DNA of 64,000 nucleotides from Brachionus koreanus (GCA_016987375.1 PJRA01000263.1:2793412-2857411); one strand, 5' to 3'. Shown: positions 35,301-48,045, counted from the stretch's first letter. A program made the numbers and translations. The notes: a model not told the origin generated them from the letters alone.

Positions 35301-38300
35301 AAATGGCAACTATTGCAAATCCTATTTTTAGGAACAGTTAATTTGGCAATGTATTTAAAAACTTCATTTTTATTGATTTTACGACTGATTTTTATTTAAA
35401 TAATTTAATTTAATAGCCATTTTCCTTTTAGAATTAGCAATATCCTACATTTTCTGATATTTGTATCATACCAATTAACTGTAGATCTCGATTAGCTAAC
35501 TATATAACTGTCTGAAATAATTTTTTATTAATTTAATTAGAATAAAAAATGTTTCTCTATTTCAAGACACATTTTTAAAAAATTAAACTCTGTGAAATCT
35601 TTTTATTTCTTTTGAACATTCTTCTTTAGAGAATAAATCTATTCATGTGGATTAATTTTTTTCGTCAAAAATCTTAAGCTAATTATCTTGGTAAATTTGA
35701 TTTTTTTGTATTTTCATCCTAATAATTGTGACAAACAACTATCTAGATCAGAATTCTTAGTTGTTTAGAGGCCTAACTTTTAGCCAAATGAATAAGATTG
35801 ATTAAAACAAGCATGCAAATAAGTAACATAAATTCTAACTTTAGAATTCTAATTAGACAATTTAATGCCAAAATGCTTTTTGTTTGATTGAAAAATTCAA
35901 ATTAAACTTATGTTACTCAACATATTGATCATTCAATTTAAATTAACTATGCTAAACGAAAATTTTGTTATTAATAGAATATTTGCAAATTTCAATAAAT
36001 CACAAGATCTAATAAATCAATCTATATTTTATTTTTATTCAACTATGACACAAAAAGAAAAATCAATTTACCACTTAAGAATAGCTTAACTCGAACAGCA
36101 TATTAGTAAATGAATCATAGCCCTCAAAGATAAATAATCTTAAAATAATATTAAATAACAATTTATGCGAAACAAAAGAGGAGATACCCTTTTTTAAGTT
36201 AGAGAATCACTTGATTGAATCACAAATTTTAGTCAGACTGAACACTGGGCTAAGCAATTAATTTAAAATCCTTGAGAAAATAAATAAAATGTACTTAATA
36301 GTTTTTTTATTTGATTTAAAAACTTCTGATTCAGAAAATTTAAGCAGATTTTGGATTTTATAAGCAAAAGTGAACATACAGAAAAAAATTAAACGAATGT
36401 TTTATTTCATTTAGCAAAATTTTTTATCTTGGTTTACGAAAAAACGTGTCTGGAAATTTAAGGAAATAGTTTCTATCAGCTCATTGAAAGATAAACAAAT
36501 TGCTCAAAAATTCATTTTTTTTCTTAGAAATTAAAAATTCAGGAATCACGAGTAAAATTACATTTTTTAAATAATTAAAATTAATAAGTTAGGCTAAATT
36601 ATTTAAGAGAATTGCTATTTTTTTTCTTAAAAAAAAATCAATTTAACTTGGTATTTTGAAAAATTTTCCATACTTAATGATTATAATTAATTTGAATTAT
36701 TTAAATTCTAGTTAAGTAGTGTTAAGTATTATAGCTTTATTTATCGTTTTCCTTTTCCTTTACATGTCATTATTAATTTAAATTCTTCGCTTTTTTTCCA
36801 AAAATTTATTTAAATAAATTGTCTAAATTAAATCAGTTATTTATTCTATAACAAAAATGAATTAAATCTCTAATTTGAAATTAAATTGCATTTGCTTATA
36901 AAATACTCTCTTTTATTTGCGAAAAAAATAAAAAATGATACTTTTAATAGTTTTTTTTTTTTAATAATGAATTATTATCTCATATTTAGAATTATGTGAC
37001 AAATATAATATTTATGCTTAAAATTCCAAGAAAATGAAAAATCTTCACTCAATGATTTTTATGATACTTCATAAATATAAAATCGAGAGTTTTTATTCAA
37101 AAGTATCAATGAAAATCAAATCATTGTTGAGCTTACACAAAGTTGAATTAAAGCTATTAAAAAGAATTCATAAGTTTTAATCCATGAAATTATTAAAATT
37201 GTTTGAGTTTGACAAAAGTTTTTCCGCTCGAAATTAATATGTATGACTTAAGTTAGTAATTTTTGGTACAATAAGCTAATAGTGCAATTTTATGTTGAAT
37301 AAAATATTTAGAAATTAATACAGGATATAGGATAGAGCAAAAAAATTAATTTCTTAATAAAATTTCTGGCAAAATTCAGATTCATTCTATAAATTTGTTA
37401 GCTTAAAATTAAATTGATTTGTTTATCCTTTAAATATTTCAGAGTAAATGAAAATCATATTTAAATCGAATAAACATAAGGATTTGCTATTGTTCCACGA
37501 GTTTTAGACTTAAATTTGATGCATCGTAAAATTACATCTTAATAATTAATTAAGAGATCATTTCTGAGTCTATAGAAAATTCTCACTTCGTTTATCATTT
37601 AGGCATGAGGTAATCTGTTGAACCCACAGGGAAAATCTCTATGGAAATAATTTCTTTAAATACTTAAATATTTTATCTCTTAAAATACTTAGCTCTAAAT
37701 AAAACAGTAAACTAGTTTTTATTATTTAATTAAAATTGATAAACAAAACCAATATATTAAGAACAACAGATAAATGCTCTGTTTTGAAATAGATCAAGAG
37801 TTATAAAATTATTATTTCTATAAATAGAAGGTAAAATATTTTGAAAAATTCTATAAAAAAGAATTTTATCTATAATTATAATTTATTTTTGTTTTGGCGT
37901 TGCAGTTACGAAACAAAAATTTCAAATAATCTAGCCTCCAAAACAATAAAAAAAGCAATTATTAAATAATTCTAGTAAAGCTTTCTTTCTTTATTGAAAA
38001 ATTTGTTCTTATTAGCAACCAATTTTGTTTCCACTTTTTGTTTTTGATGCAAATGTTTTGAAATAGAAATTAAAACACAAAATGCCTCTTGGTTATGAAT
38101 TTAATATTTTGTTAAATCATTTTTTTCTTTATTTAACTTAAAGAATTAATCATTTCAATTTAAGTTTTAGTCTTATTTGTCCCCATGTTTGTTTATTTTT
38201 AGTTGTTTCCTTAACAAACATATTGCCTAGAAAGCTTTCACATGGCCAATCTATTGTAATATTCAATATGTTATAATTAAAATGAAAATAAAAAAAAAAC

Positions 38301-40611
38301 AAACAAAAAAAAAACTAGTCTGAAAGCTATCAGTATTCGTTTGAATTATTTAAAGAAATTTAATACTCGCAGAATGTTATTAGCTCGGAACTATTGAATA
38401 TTTAAATTGTCAATTTCATTATAAAGCGACTTTACCTAATTATGTCTCATACAGAATTTCCTAGACCGAAAATCAATTTAAATCACACAAGACCTTAAAA
38501 TATTTTTGATTATTAAAATATTAATAGATTCAGTTCAGCTTTGATTTGATTTAAAATCAAAAACTTTCAATGTGCAAATGACATTTAAGTTAGTTCCTAA
38601 ATAATTAATCAATCTTTAAAAAAATTTCGCCTATTTAAAATAATAATCAATAAATTTACCTAAAAGGAGGGAAAATTAAATGATCTTGTAAATTATTGCA
38701 TGACAATTAATAATTTTCTTAAATTAATTGATTCAATGGATTCAATAATATTAGATAAATGCCCAAATACTTTCATTTTTCATGTTAATTGCTTAAATTC
38801 ATGTTGTGTTTGTTACTTTAACTTGGAAATTAAAAAATTTAATGAATAAAATTGAAATTGCATAGATAATTAAAAAAACATTAAAAACAATTCTCAAATT
38901 AGAAATTACTTAAGAAAATAGAAACAATTTACAAGAATAATAAATAGGCATTGTTTATGAATTATCAATAAACCATCTTAATAATTTATGATTTGTTTCT
39001 TGAAATGATAATATATAGATAATTTTGAGTAAAAATAAGATTATCTGAATAGTTTAATTTTGGTTCAAACCTTAATTATTAATCTAAAAAAAAACCATTT
39101 TAGTAATATTCTCTCATTTCTATTACTAAATTTAAAGAATCTAATAGTTAAACTTTTCATTAAATTTAATTTTCTGCCTAAAAATAAATTCTATTTAAGG
39201 CGAATTAATTTTCAAAATTGGTACTTAATATTTTTAACTTAATTTTTTTTGATCTTAGAAATCAATATATTTAAAATGTTTAATTTAAAAAAAAAATCCT
39301 AATCCTTATTTTTTAGAAGACTGTAATGGTAAGTACAAGATCTTATCAAATATATTCTTATTTTTTAATTTCTTAATTTGATGAATAATAAGCGATAAAT
39401 TACTTAAGATATCCGATAAATTAGTAAAAAATTAAATTAATAAAAATTAATATTTTAAAATTAATGTTTAGCTAGCAATAAAGTTAATATTTTTTTTAAA
39501 ATTAAGTTCAAAGCCTTTCGAAATCTAAATACCCAAATGCTATAGAGTTCTTTTTAAGAACTGTCATATTTTTTTCGTTTAAAATTAACATATATTTTCA
39601 AAAACGAAAAAATCCGATCCATCTTCATATTTCTCAATATTGATTCACCTTTAAAACTGTTTTCTTTTTCTAGTAAAAAAATTTATGAATCATTGATAAA
39701 AAAATAATAATTGAAAGTTGTAAAACTGTTCATTTGTATTCGTAAAGTAGTAAAGTAATAAAGTTTTTCTATTTTATATTGAAAAAAAATCGCATTGATA
39801 CAATTTTATGATTAACAAAATTTCATTAAGAATTTTTAAATCTTGAAAATAAAACTAAAAATAAAAAATTATTTTAGTGAACTAAATAAAAACTAATCAC
39901 AGAAACTTCACTGTAATTTAAAATTGCTTTAAAACAAAAATAAATATAAAACAGTCTAAATAACAATAATTCTATAATATTACATGCTTATTTAAATTTA
40001 CCTAATTAAACATTTTCCTATTTAAAAATGTTTTCTTTAAGAAAAATGTAATTAGATTTCTTTATTTCTAAAAATTATTAAATTATTGTTTTTGGCTGGA
40101 TTGTTAGCAGCACTTTTCTATTTTCCTCTAAAATAATTTGATAGTCTAATTTTATTGTATAATACCTTAGCTAATTTTTGCAAATTTTTTAAAAATTAGC
40201 TAAGTTTTGAATTAAGCAAGCGAAAAAACTGAAAGCTTTATTTTCAATCAAAACATAAACCAAAACTATTTTAATTCTATTTTAAGAAACAAACTTGCTA
40301 CTAATTGTTTGAAAATGCATTTTTAAACTAAATATATTAAGAAAAATTAACAAGAAAATATCGTTTTAACTTTGAATTATGAACGAGTTTTCTTATGAGG
40401 AATGTTTTAAAATATCTTATATTTATAAACTGAGAAATACCTGAATTAATTTCAAATAAATATAAAATCAACAACTTTTTTTTAAATCGTTTTTTTCTTT
40501 AATTTTTGAAAATAATTTAATACATATTTTTCCGAAAAAAAAATAAAATTCTAGTAAAAATTTATTAAAACATGTAAGAAAAATAAAATTTAATGATATT
40601 TCTATTTTAAA
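32335..40611. other. 8.3-kb AT-rich gene desert
   Basis: I found no exon with recognisable protein similarity, no complete tRNA and no transposon ends. A 60-codon frame at 39060-39242 is AT-driven and not credible. A truncated tRNA-like string lies near 34390-34430. A TTTTTACAG on the minus strand ending at 32358 lies 23 bases before the serotonin-receptor ATG. The stretch may hold distal regulatory DNA, but nothing in it shows this. Confidence 0.5.
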
Positions 40612-41471
40612 TTAATCAGTTCCGATATAATTCGGCCTTGATAGATTAAAGCTGTCAAATGCATTACTCAGATCAGTATTTTTTGGCAAACTGACACTTT
40701 TATACGCCCAATTTAGTGAAGAGTACAATTTCATTTCTTCTTTGGGCATGAATTCTCTTTGAATAGAGGATTGACGCTGAAATTTGCTTGAATTTTTCGA
40801 TATATCTTCTGAATTCAAACTAGAAAATATGTTTTTAAAAACTAGTCAAATAAAAAGAAAAATAAAAAAAACTTTTTTGGACAATAAACCAAATAGCTGT
40901 TTTTAATATGTTTTTTTTCATTAGCAAAAATATTATCGTAAGTCAAATTAAAACATGTTTTGGCTCTTCGTAGATAATCTTCACTGATCGAATTTAATTT
41001 TGGTTCAGGACATGTACCTTTTTCGGATTTTGTTTATTTTACAAAAAAACTAAATAAATATACTTTACTTTTAAATAATAATTCATCACATTCAGATTTT
41101 AAAGATTTATGCAGAGTACATTTTCTAGTAAAAAAGAAATTAATTTAATACTAAAAACATGAACTTGCCTTTTTTTTTTCAAATGAGAAGCTAGTCTTAT
41201 TTCATCAGCAGTCAAAAATAACCCATGTTTGTCAGCACATTGAAAATATATTCTACCGAGCAGTCGGCCATTACAATAGCCAACTATTTAAATTTTAAAA
41301 TTGAGAAAAATTATTTCTATTTAGTAAACCTGGCTCATCAGCTTCGATTCCAATAAAAACACCCTCTTTACCATTTACACCTCCTTTATATCGAACTGTG
41401 CCACTGAAAATTTTTTCATTCCGTATGAATTCAATTTTGAGTCCATAGGTAATTGAATCGTAATTAACCAT
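40612..41471 (-). CDS. CAP-Gly domain protein, 221 residues
   Basis: Five exons on the minus strand: 41471-41330, 41283-41169, 41124-41069, 41017-40873, 40819-40612. Introns are 46, 44, 51 and 53 bp. The second uses a GC donor in a perfect AG|GCAAGT context; the first and fourth have GTTT donors. The product starts with a CAP-Gly domain (about residues 5-80): GTVRYKGGVNGKEGVFIGIE, DEPVGYCNGRLLGRIYFQC and KHGLFLTADEI. CAP-Gly domains bind EEY/F tails of tubulin and EB proteins. The groove motif GKNDG is here GYCNG, so two key positions differ and binding may be altered. The other 140 residues are polar, Lys/Ser-rich and probably disordered. I chose the ATG at 41471, not the one at 41492, because TTTTCAG ends at 41475, just upstream. 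I cannot assign an orthologue. The last junction is the least certain; it was chosen because phase and intron size fit. Confidence 0.8.
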
Positions 41472-42059
41472 TTTCTGAAAATGATATTTCAAATACGTAA
41501 TTATTTCTGAGCAAAATTTTGTTGTTAAGGTAACTAGATTGTTAAAGCAATTTTAAGGTAACTAAAATTCGATTAATAAAAAAAAAAGCTAATTAGAAAT
41601 ATACGGTTTAGAAAATCAACTTCTGTGTCAGGTCGGAGCCGTCTTAATATTTTTGTGATTCTATTTCATATTATGTATAATTAAATAAAGAAAATTCTTC
41701 AATCAAACTTTAATTTTTTTAATCCTCTTCATCTTAAACAGAATTGTGAAAAAGCATCATTATTATTTTTGTTTATTTGGCTTTGAATTTTGATAAAATG
41801 GGATAGTTTGAAGCAATTTTTTTTCGCCAAAAATTCTTTATTCTCTTGTATCATGATTCGAATAAAATCTGAATTGAAATCAAAATCTATTCATTTGTTA
41901 TTCTAATTAGATAAAAACAATCCAAATTGTTCAATTACAAAAAGAGTCTCTTGATAAAATTCAATAAATTAAATCGCTTTTGAAACCAAAATTCCAATTC
42001 AAACTCCCAATTGTTGTCCTATTGATAAAAAGAAAAGAATAAAGGTCTCGGAAAAATGG
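41472..42059. other. AT-rich spacer
   Basis: 5' flank of the CAP-Gly gene. No coding sequence or repeat recognised. Confidence 0.4.
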
Positions 42060-42630
42060 AAAATCGTATTTCGAAATAGCATTCATATTCCAAATTCATA
42101 CGACGATCGTCCAATATTTGGAAGACCTGAGATTTTTAATAACAAAGATGATTATGGAAAAAAATAGAGCTTCTCAATGTGATATACCAACACGGTTGTC
42201 AATATCATTGGAATTGTTAATTAACTAAACCATAAGCGTTTTAGCTAATAAAAATGCCTTTTGATAATACCGGATAGACGGTCCGAAGGGTAACTGTAAA
42301 CATTACAAGCCATCACATTTGTCAATTCATTACTGGAAACTGTCAAATGGCAGGATTCTCTGGTTAACACAGTTGATTAGTTCGGTTCAAAAACCACGAT
42401 TAACAAGATCTCAAAATAAAAGCTAGGAAAAATATCTGTCCCAATGAGAAATCATGGAACAAGGTTAAATGTAGACAAATTATGTTCAGATGATGATTTT
42501 GATAAAGTTGAGGCCTTCACGTTTCAGCAAGACAATGTCTCTTGCCAAAATAGTGAAAGAATGATTCCAAGAACATTCAAATTAATTTATGACTGTTTGA
42601 AAAATAAAGGCAGTTTAACATGTTATTAGA
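42060..42630 (+). pseudogene. Tc1/mariner-like transposase remnant
   Basis: The plus strand contains FGRPE-like text near 42115. An open segment (42444-42629) then reads VEAFTFQQDNVSCQNSERM, matching the Tc1-family block with the second catalytic Asp (FQQDNAPCHTS). Several stops interrupt the reading between these points. It is a dead fragment. Inverted repeats were not located. Confidence 0.6.
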
Positions 42631-43160
42631 AGCTTTATTCAACTCGTTTTTTCCTTTTTTCACAATATTTATTCAAAATAATTTAATATGTTTTTTAAAA
42701 ATTTTATTTTTATGATTAAATTGGATGTCCTATGAAAGTTTTTTTTTTTCTAAGACAAACGATTTTATTTTGAAAAATTTATTGGTCAAATTTTGTTTTT
42801 TGAGAAAAATCTTTCTTTTAATAAGGATGATTAAGAATTCTTAATTTGTTTCTTAAAATTTTCACAATACTATATGTAAATAGCAAAAAACGATGGATGT
42901 TTGTTTGTTTAAGATTTTTATATATAATTGTGTCTTATTTAAATATATCTTTCTACTAAATCTTTTATCTTAGGTATAAACTCATCTAGTTAAATTAATA
43001 ATTGTAAAAAAGACTTTAATTTGATTATAATTTTTTATAAATTTTTATTTTTTTTTTTTTTTTTATTTCATACTTCAATTTGTCCATGGGACTTAAACTT
43101 TAAATAAATAAATAAGTAAAAAATGTCCTACATAATCTGACATAAATGAGCGATAAAATT

Positions 43161-43460
43161 AAGAGGCAATAAAATGAGGATGCACCGGGAAAGTTTTCCT
43201 GCAAAATTGAGAAACGATTTTGCAAGTGCGATGACTGCCCGACATATTTTCTATTTAAACAGAGTAGTCCCACAATGGAATAGGTTTTCTGATAGTGTTA
43301 TGAAATCCAAATCCACGGATTAAAGGATCATGCATAAAATAAGTCTTCAAGGTGGCGTTGGACAAATTCAATAGATATGGCTGCTTCAGTTTCACACTGA
43401 CAAAAAGCAGTAATGAACAAAAACCATTAAATTTTATATTTACATGAAAAATTAGTACAA
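43161..43460 (+). pseudogene. LINE 3' tail fragment
   Basis: The plus strand gives RMHRESFPAKLRNDF, then MTARHIFYLNRVVPQWNRF and SDSV. This is the terminal block of CR1/Jockey-type RT proteins (family NRVVNxWNxLPxxVV). A frame change follows, and then a DKFNRYGCF-like end. No upstream RT core is adjacent. Confidence 0.65.
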
Positions 43461-43689
43461 TTATCAAACTATTAATATAAATCATATGGCATAATGACAA
43501 TAAACAAAAAAATGATATATTATACCACGTTATTTTTAGCCTCAGACAATATTACACGATAAAATAAATCTTCAACCTCAAAATAGCAGATCAATAATTC
43601 AACAAGTACTTTAATCAAATTATTTGAATGTAAAAATATTTTGCGTTTTTTTTAAATTTTTTAATTTCTCAAAATAAAAAAAATTTAAA

Positions 43690-43905
43690 GTTAGCTAATC
43701 TAAACATAAACTATTATGGCTCTATAATATTTAGCCATCTATCAGCGAGTAGTTCAATTCCTTAATTGTACCATTCATAGCTTTTGGAGCCAAAAAACTC
43801 ATAAAAATTCTTCTTTAACTTGGTCTTGGTTAAGAAAATGAGCCATTGAGCAAAAAAGATGATAATCAGAAGGAGAAAAATATGCTGGATTAAAAGATAA
43901 AGAAA
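43690..43905 (-). pseudogene. Mariner transposase C-terminal remnant
   Basis: On the minus strand from about 43905 downward, AYFSPSDYHLFCSMAHFL corresponds to the mariner block PYSPDLAPSDYHLF with the third catalytic Asp. After a frame change, NFYEFFGSKSYEWYN and GIELLADRWLNIIE follow, the usual mariner C-terminus. Frame breaks and stops show that it is inactive. Confidence 0.75.
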
Positions 43906-44689
43906 AATTCAATTCTGATTTTAAAAATTAAAAAAGAAAAATTTTTTTAATTGATTTTCAAGCAGTTTCAAAATGAAACCGGTTTTTCATCCATAACCAT
44001 ACTCGTGGCAGTTGTCAAGTTCTTAATTTGATGCAATTTATTGTTATCATAGTGCTTGCAGTTCATCAATTAGAGATTTTGTATAATATATTAAGAATTC
44101 CAATTATTTTAATCAGGGAGAACAAAACAAAAACATTCAAATTTTGAATTTGAAGAGGCTTAGGATACCACAGTTGTTGTTATTGTTGTTCAATGAAGAA
44201 ATGAAAGAAAAATTATCAAATTTAAGAGACATGCAATTAAAATCACCATTACAAATACGAATCGAACAGTATTGAAAATAGACTAAAAATAGAAAGCAAG
44301 AGGAAGCCGCATAAAATCTCAATGTTTTAGTTCTATATCAACAAGACATAAGAGCTATTCCTTTTACATAAAATTTGAATTAGCGAATTTGCAATAGTTT
44401 AGCCTATTGCGAGATTAGTTTATAGAATTAATTAAGTGTCCAATATGCATTACAAATAGGTTATAAAACCATACTATGAAATCATATTTAATTTAAAATT
44501 AAAGGATCATGCCATAAAATCAGCAATTATACTAATATACATAAAGGTTTCGTAATATGATGAAATTTCGCTGTATTATAATGTTTTTAAAAAGAATAAA
44601 ATATAAAATCAATAAGAATAAGATATAAGAATAAAATAGAAAAAAAGATAAAATCTAAGATTCAAATTTTTTTTCAACGAAGTTTAGTC

Positions 44690-45790
44690 TCTAAAAAAGG
44701 ATATATAGCGAATCTTATCGGGACACTCGAAATTTTAACGAAGACAGTAAAAGGTGACATTTTTGACGAGATGCTTCTTGATTTCTTTAAGGCTTTTGAT
44801 ACAGTACCACATAAAAGGCTTCTACATTGACTCCGAGCTTATGGAAATGGTTAAAAGTAAAAAATGGTAAAATGGTTTAAAGATTTTCTATGTAAACTAA
44901 CTCAACGTGTAGTACTTACAATTCTGAATCAGATTGGTCTAAGATTGTAAGTGGAGTTCCTAAAGGGTATGTTCTTGGTCTAATACTATCCTATTGTAGA
45001 TTGTATTTCAAATAAGATGAAGGTGTGTGCTAATGACTCAAAAATCTTAGCTTTTGTTAATTAAGTTTATGAAAAAATGAAGTTACAGATAGATTTAGAT
45101 GCGATCTGCGAATGGATACAGATATCGGGCATGGGTTTGTGTGCTAAAAAGTTTAAAGTTATGATTTTTGGAAGATTGAATGAGAGGCATAAATTATAAG
45201 TTTATAACTCATACCAATGAAGAAATTGGGGATGTAATACTCAAGTAATTTCTAGTATCCATACACTAGAAAGCCCGGCTAATTTCTCATTAAAATTTCA
45301 AATAAAGTTATTAAGATAAATTAAACATTTTCTTTGAAAGTTTATTTATTTTCTAAAAAATTACAATCAAGATTTTTAGCCATTAGAAACCATTTTTTTA
45401 AATATTTTAATTACATGTAATAAAATTCAAGTTCCATTTTTCAAAAAGGGGTCTAAAAAACCCTTCGGGCGTTCTAGCATTAAGACAACGTTTGTTAGTA
45501 GAGATAAGAATTTGGCAAAATTATATACCTCTATGGTAAGACCTCACCTAGAGTTTGCGGTGCAAATGTGAAATCCAAGTAAAAAGATGTGATGCATTAG
45601 AAAAAGTATAGGAACGCAAAACTTTGACTTTGAAAGCAATGGACAATGAAATGCTATTATTAAAGATTGGTTTAGGTTTAACAAAAATTAGTGAAAGGCC
45701 AGTGAGAGGAAATTTGATTGAGATGTATAAACTAGAAAGAAATATCATTTTTGAAAGCAGTAATGGACTCAGAAATTGCTGTTAGAATGT
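44690..45790 (+). pseudogene. Decayed LINE reverse transcriptase, interrupted by a MITE
   Basis: Plus-strand reading gives ANLIGTLEILTKTVKGDIFD, LLDFFKAFDTVPHKRLLH (RT block with catalytic Asp), LRAYGNG, a VEFLKG remnant of SGVPQG and CANDSKILAFV (YADD changed to CAND). KMKLQIDLDAICEWI and LCAKKFKVMIFGR follow. After a roughly 210-bp insertion the copy resumes with TTFVSRDKNLAKLYTSMVRP and HLEFAVQM, and closes with ISERPVRGNLIEMYKL. It has many stops. Confidence 0.88.
45266..45477. mobile_element. Small MITE inserted in LINE remnant
   Basis: The ends are CTAGAAAGCCCGG at 45266 and its imperfect complement TTCGGGCGTTCTAG ending at 45477. The LINE reading breaks off before it and resumes after it, which supports insertion into the LINE. 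The core is AT-rich and non-coding. A target duplication was not identified, and some LINE sequence is missing at the junction. Confidence 0.6.
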
Positions 45791-46806
45791 CGCAGCAAGA
45801 ACTAACTAACTAATTAAATAACTTTTTTAATATGATAATTCAAATACTTTATCGGCAAATTTTTTCGGATAGAAACTGTTTAGTAAAGTAATTTAGAATT
45901 TAGACAAAATTTTATTAAAAAATGTGAAGTTTAATCTCGAATATTGAGTAACCCTATTTTTAAAAGATGCTTATGGATATCAACAATTTTTTTATTAACA
46001 AAAAATATCAAATTCAAAATTTTTAATCTAATTTACGCAATAACTAATAAAACAAGTCTTCTAAATAGAAGAGCTGTGTTGGTTTTCATTTTTTATGATA
46101 TATTTTTTTAAATAAATATAATACTATGAGGAAATAGGTAAGTTTTTATTTAGCTATTAAACTTGTTCTTTTTTAGATTTCTTGAAATCAAAAGGCTTTT
46201 CGAAAATATCAAAATTTCTTTAGTCAGTACTACTTGAAAATTCTATTTTGATGAAAATCAAGATTTATTCAAGCATGTAATATTTGTTCAAAGTATAGAA
46301 ATCTTTTAAATCTTTATTTTAGAAATCATTCTCGATTTTAAATTAAGTTTTGACACAAAAAAATAGAAAAAAACATTTTAAAAATAAAAAAAACTTAAAA
46401 AAAAATTTTGTTTAATTTTAATCTTAATTCATTCCTTTAATCACCAAAAATAAAAAAAAAATACAAAAAAATGAGATTCATTTAAGAATAAAAAAAATAC
46501 TTGGTAATTTTAAAAGCCTTTAAAAAGCAAAAAAAAATCGAAAAAATTTCTGGTTCTATTTGCCTTAGAGAATGTCTTTTTGAATAAAAAAAAATACAAG
46601 AATATTTGACATCTCTTCGGATATGATAATATTCACAAATGTTTAGAAATAAAAAATATTCTATCTTGCATGTTTACAAAATGTACTAAAAAATCTAAAT
46701 GTTTTCTTTTTAATAAATTATTTAAAATTTCATGCTCTTAAGTATTTGACAAAAAAAAATTTAAAAAAAGTTACAAAATTAAAAATATAAATAAATAATT
46801 AATTAT
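45791..46806. other. AT-rich spacer
   Basis: 3' flank of the secreted propeller-like gene. Rich in A runs. Nothing recognised. Confidence 0.4.
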
Positions 46807-48045
46807 TTAACATTCTCTAGGATCTAGTATATAAATTTTTCTCGGTCGCTCAGTCAACACAAAAATGTAATCGAGCTGATTTGTTACGACACTTATTGGT
46901 CTACCATTTATTGAGTAGCGATTAATTAAGTCTATCTTTTCTCCATTATTGAACAAAAATTGCTTTATTTCATTGTTACAGCTATCAGCTGTGAAAATAT
47001 TGGATGTAGTTCTTGACTGAGAAGTAACATGAACATCCTCCAAGCAATCCATATTGGTGTAGAAATGGCACACATTTACTCGGTTTCGTTCGCCAAACAA
47101 GCTATATTTTTTGTGACTTGTAATTGGGTTAGATAAGGATGGATTAAAAAGAGCAAGTCCGTCAGATCCATCCATAAATACACGCACGTTCTGATTTAAT
47201 GATATTCGTCGGTGATTTGACACAATCACCCCATTTAGATAAATAATTCTTACAAGTCTCAAGTAGCTGTCATAAATTCTAACTTGATTCTTAGGGTTTT
47301 CGCTCACGTAAATATGATCATCGTAACAAGCTATTGTTGACGGTCTAAAATCAAAGTCTCTATTAGACGAAACTTCTCTAAATAGAGTTTGTGACTTATT
47401 TCTACGACTGGAAAATCTGCTTGTAAATGAATGATTAATCTCGTACTTGGCTATCTTGTTTTGATCAGGGAAAACAATGAAAACATGCTTGTTTCTGTCT
47501 GCACATGCATCGGCAGGTAGCTCATTACGGAAATACTTTGTTCGAATGTGATTAAGCGACTTGTGGTAAAGGTTGAAGTTGAATAGCTTCAGGGTGCTGT
47601 CCGACTTACTTATGAGACCAATGGTAAATGGATCAACCAGAAACAAACGATCAGCAGTTAGGCCATAATTATTGTGAAAACTAAAACTACCCACGGTACA
47701 CGATTTTTTTCCAACATCAAACAGTGATCTAGAAAACCTTTTAGAATCATCAGTTCCTTGTAATTTGACCGAATATGGGCACATTTTTACCGCATTCTCA
47801 AAAAGTTTTATGTTTTTATTCTTCAAGTCGGCCACTCTTCGTTCAGCAAACTCAAAAAACGTCTCATGCGTGTTGCCAAAAACTGACTTGTCAACTGATT
47901 GCGACTCCTCGATTTTGGCCTCTACATTTGGCAAGTGAAATTGCCCGAAATTCGAGCTATGCTTGTTCATAAAATCAAAAAAAGATGAACAACTGCTGTA
48001 TTTGTACAATACAATTAATGTTAGCAGCACTAAATTCAACTTCAT
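46807..48045 (-). CDS. Secreted NHL/beta-propeller-like protein
   Basis: Single-exon frame of 412 residues. Residues 1-20 (MKLNLVLLTLIVLYKYSSCS) are a signal peptide, so the product is probably secreted. From about residue 115 the chain shows recurring strand-rich units of NHL or six-bladed propeller type: RLFLVDPFTIGLISKSDSTL, VFIVFPDQNKIAKYEI, STIACYDDHIYVSENPKN, NIFTADSCNNEIKQFLFNNG and VTNQLDYIFVLTERPRKIY. About eight cysteines in the mature chain allow disulfides. There is no TM segment or enzymatic motif. The N-terminal 100 residues are unlike any domain I know. A TTTCCTTTAG on the minus strand (AG at 48099-48098) lies 52 bases before the ATG and has the best polypyrimidine tract of the candidate leader acceptors. 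The propeller call rests on repeat pattern only; partners are unknown. Confidence 0.72.
   Translation of the reverse strand: MKLNLVLLTLIVLYKYSSCSSFFDFMNKHSSNFGQFHLPNVEAKIEESQSVDKSVFGNTHETFFEFAERRVADLKNKNIKLFENAVKMCPYSVKLQGTDDSKRFSRSLFDVGKKSCTVGSFSFHNNYGLTADRLFLVDPFTIGLISKSDSTLKLFNFNLYHKSLNHIRTKYFRNELPADACADRNKHVFIVFPDQNKIAKYEINHSFTSRFSSRRNKSQTLFREVSSNRDFDFRPSTIACYDDHIYVSENPKNQVRIYDSYLRLVRIIYLNGVIVSNHRRISLNQNVRVFMDGSDGLALFNPSLSNPITSHKKYSLFGERNRVNVCHFYTNMDCLEDVHVTSQSRTTSNIFTADSCNNEIKQFLFNNGEKIDLINRYSINGRPISVVTNQLDYIFVLTERPRKIYILDPREC

Noticed and set aside
39060..39242. 60-codon open frame in the gene desert
   Set aside because: Composition is Leu/Ile/Phe/Asn/Lys only, as expected from AT-rich chance; no start context, neighbours or similarity.
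41472..41492. Upstream ATG of the CAP-Gly frame at 41492
   Set aside because: A TTTTCAG acceptor lies between it and the ATG at 41471, so this part is probably outside the mature mRNA or in an intron.
44137..44322. 61-codon minus-strand frame
   Set aside because: Low-complexity Phe/Ser/Asn composition amid transposon debris, no similarity.
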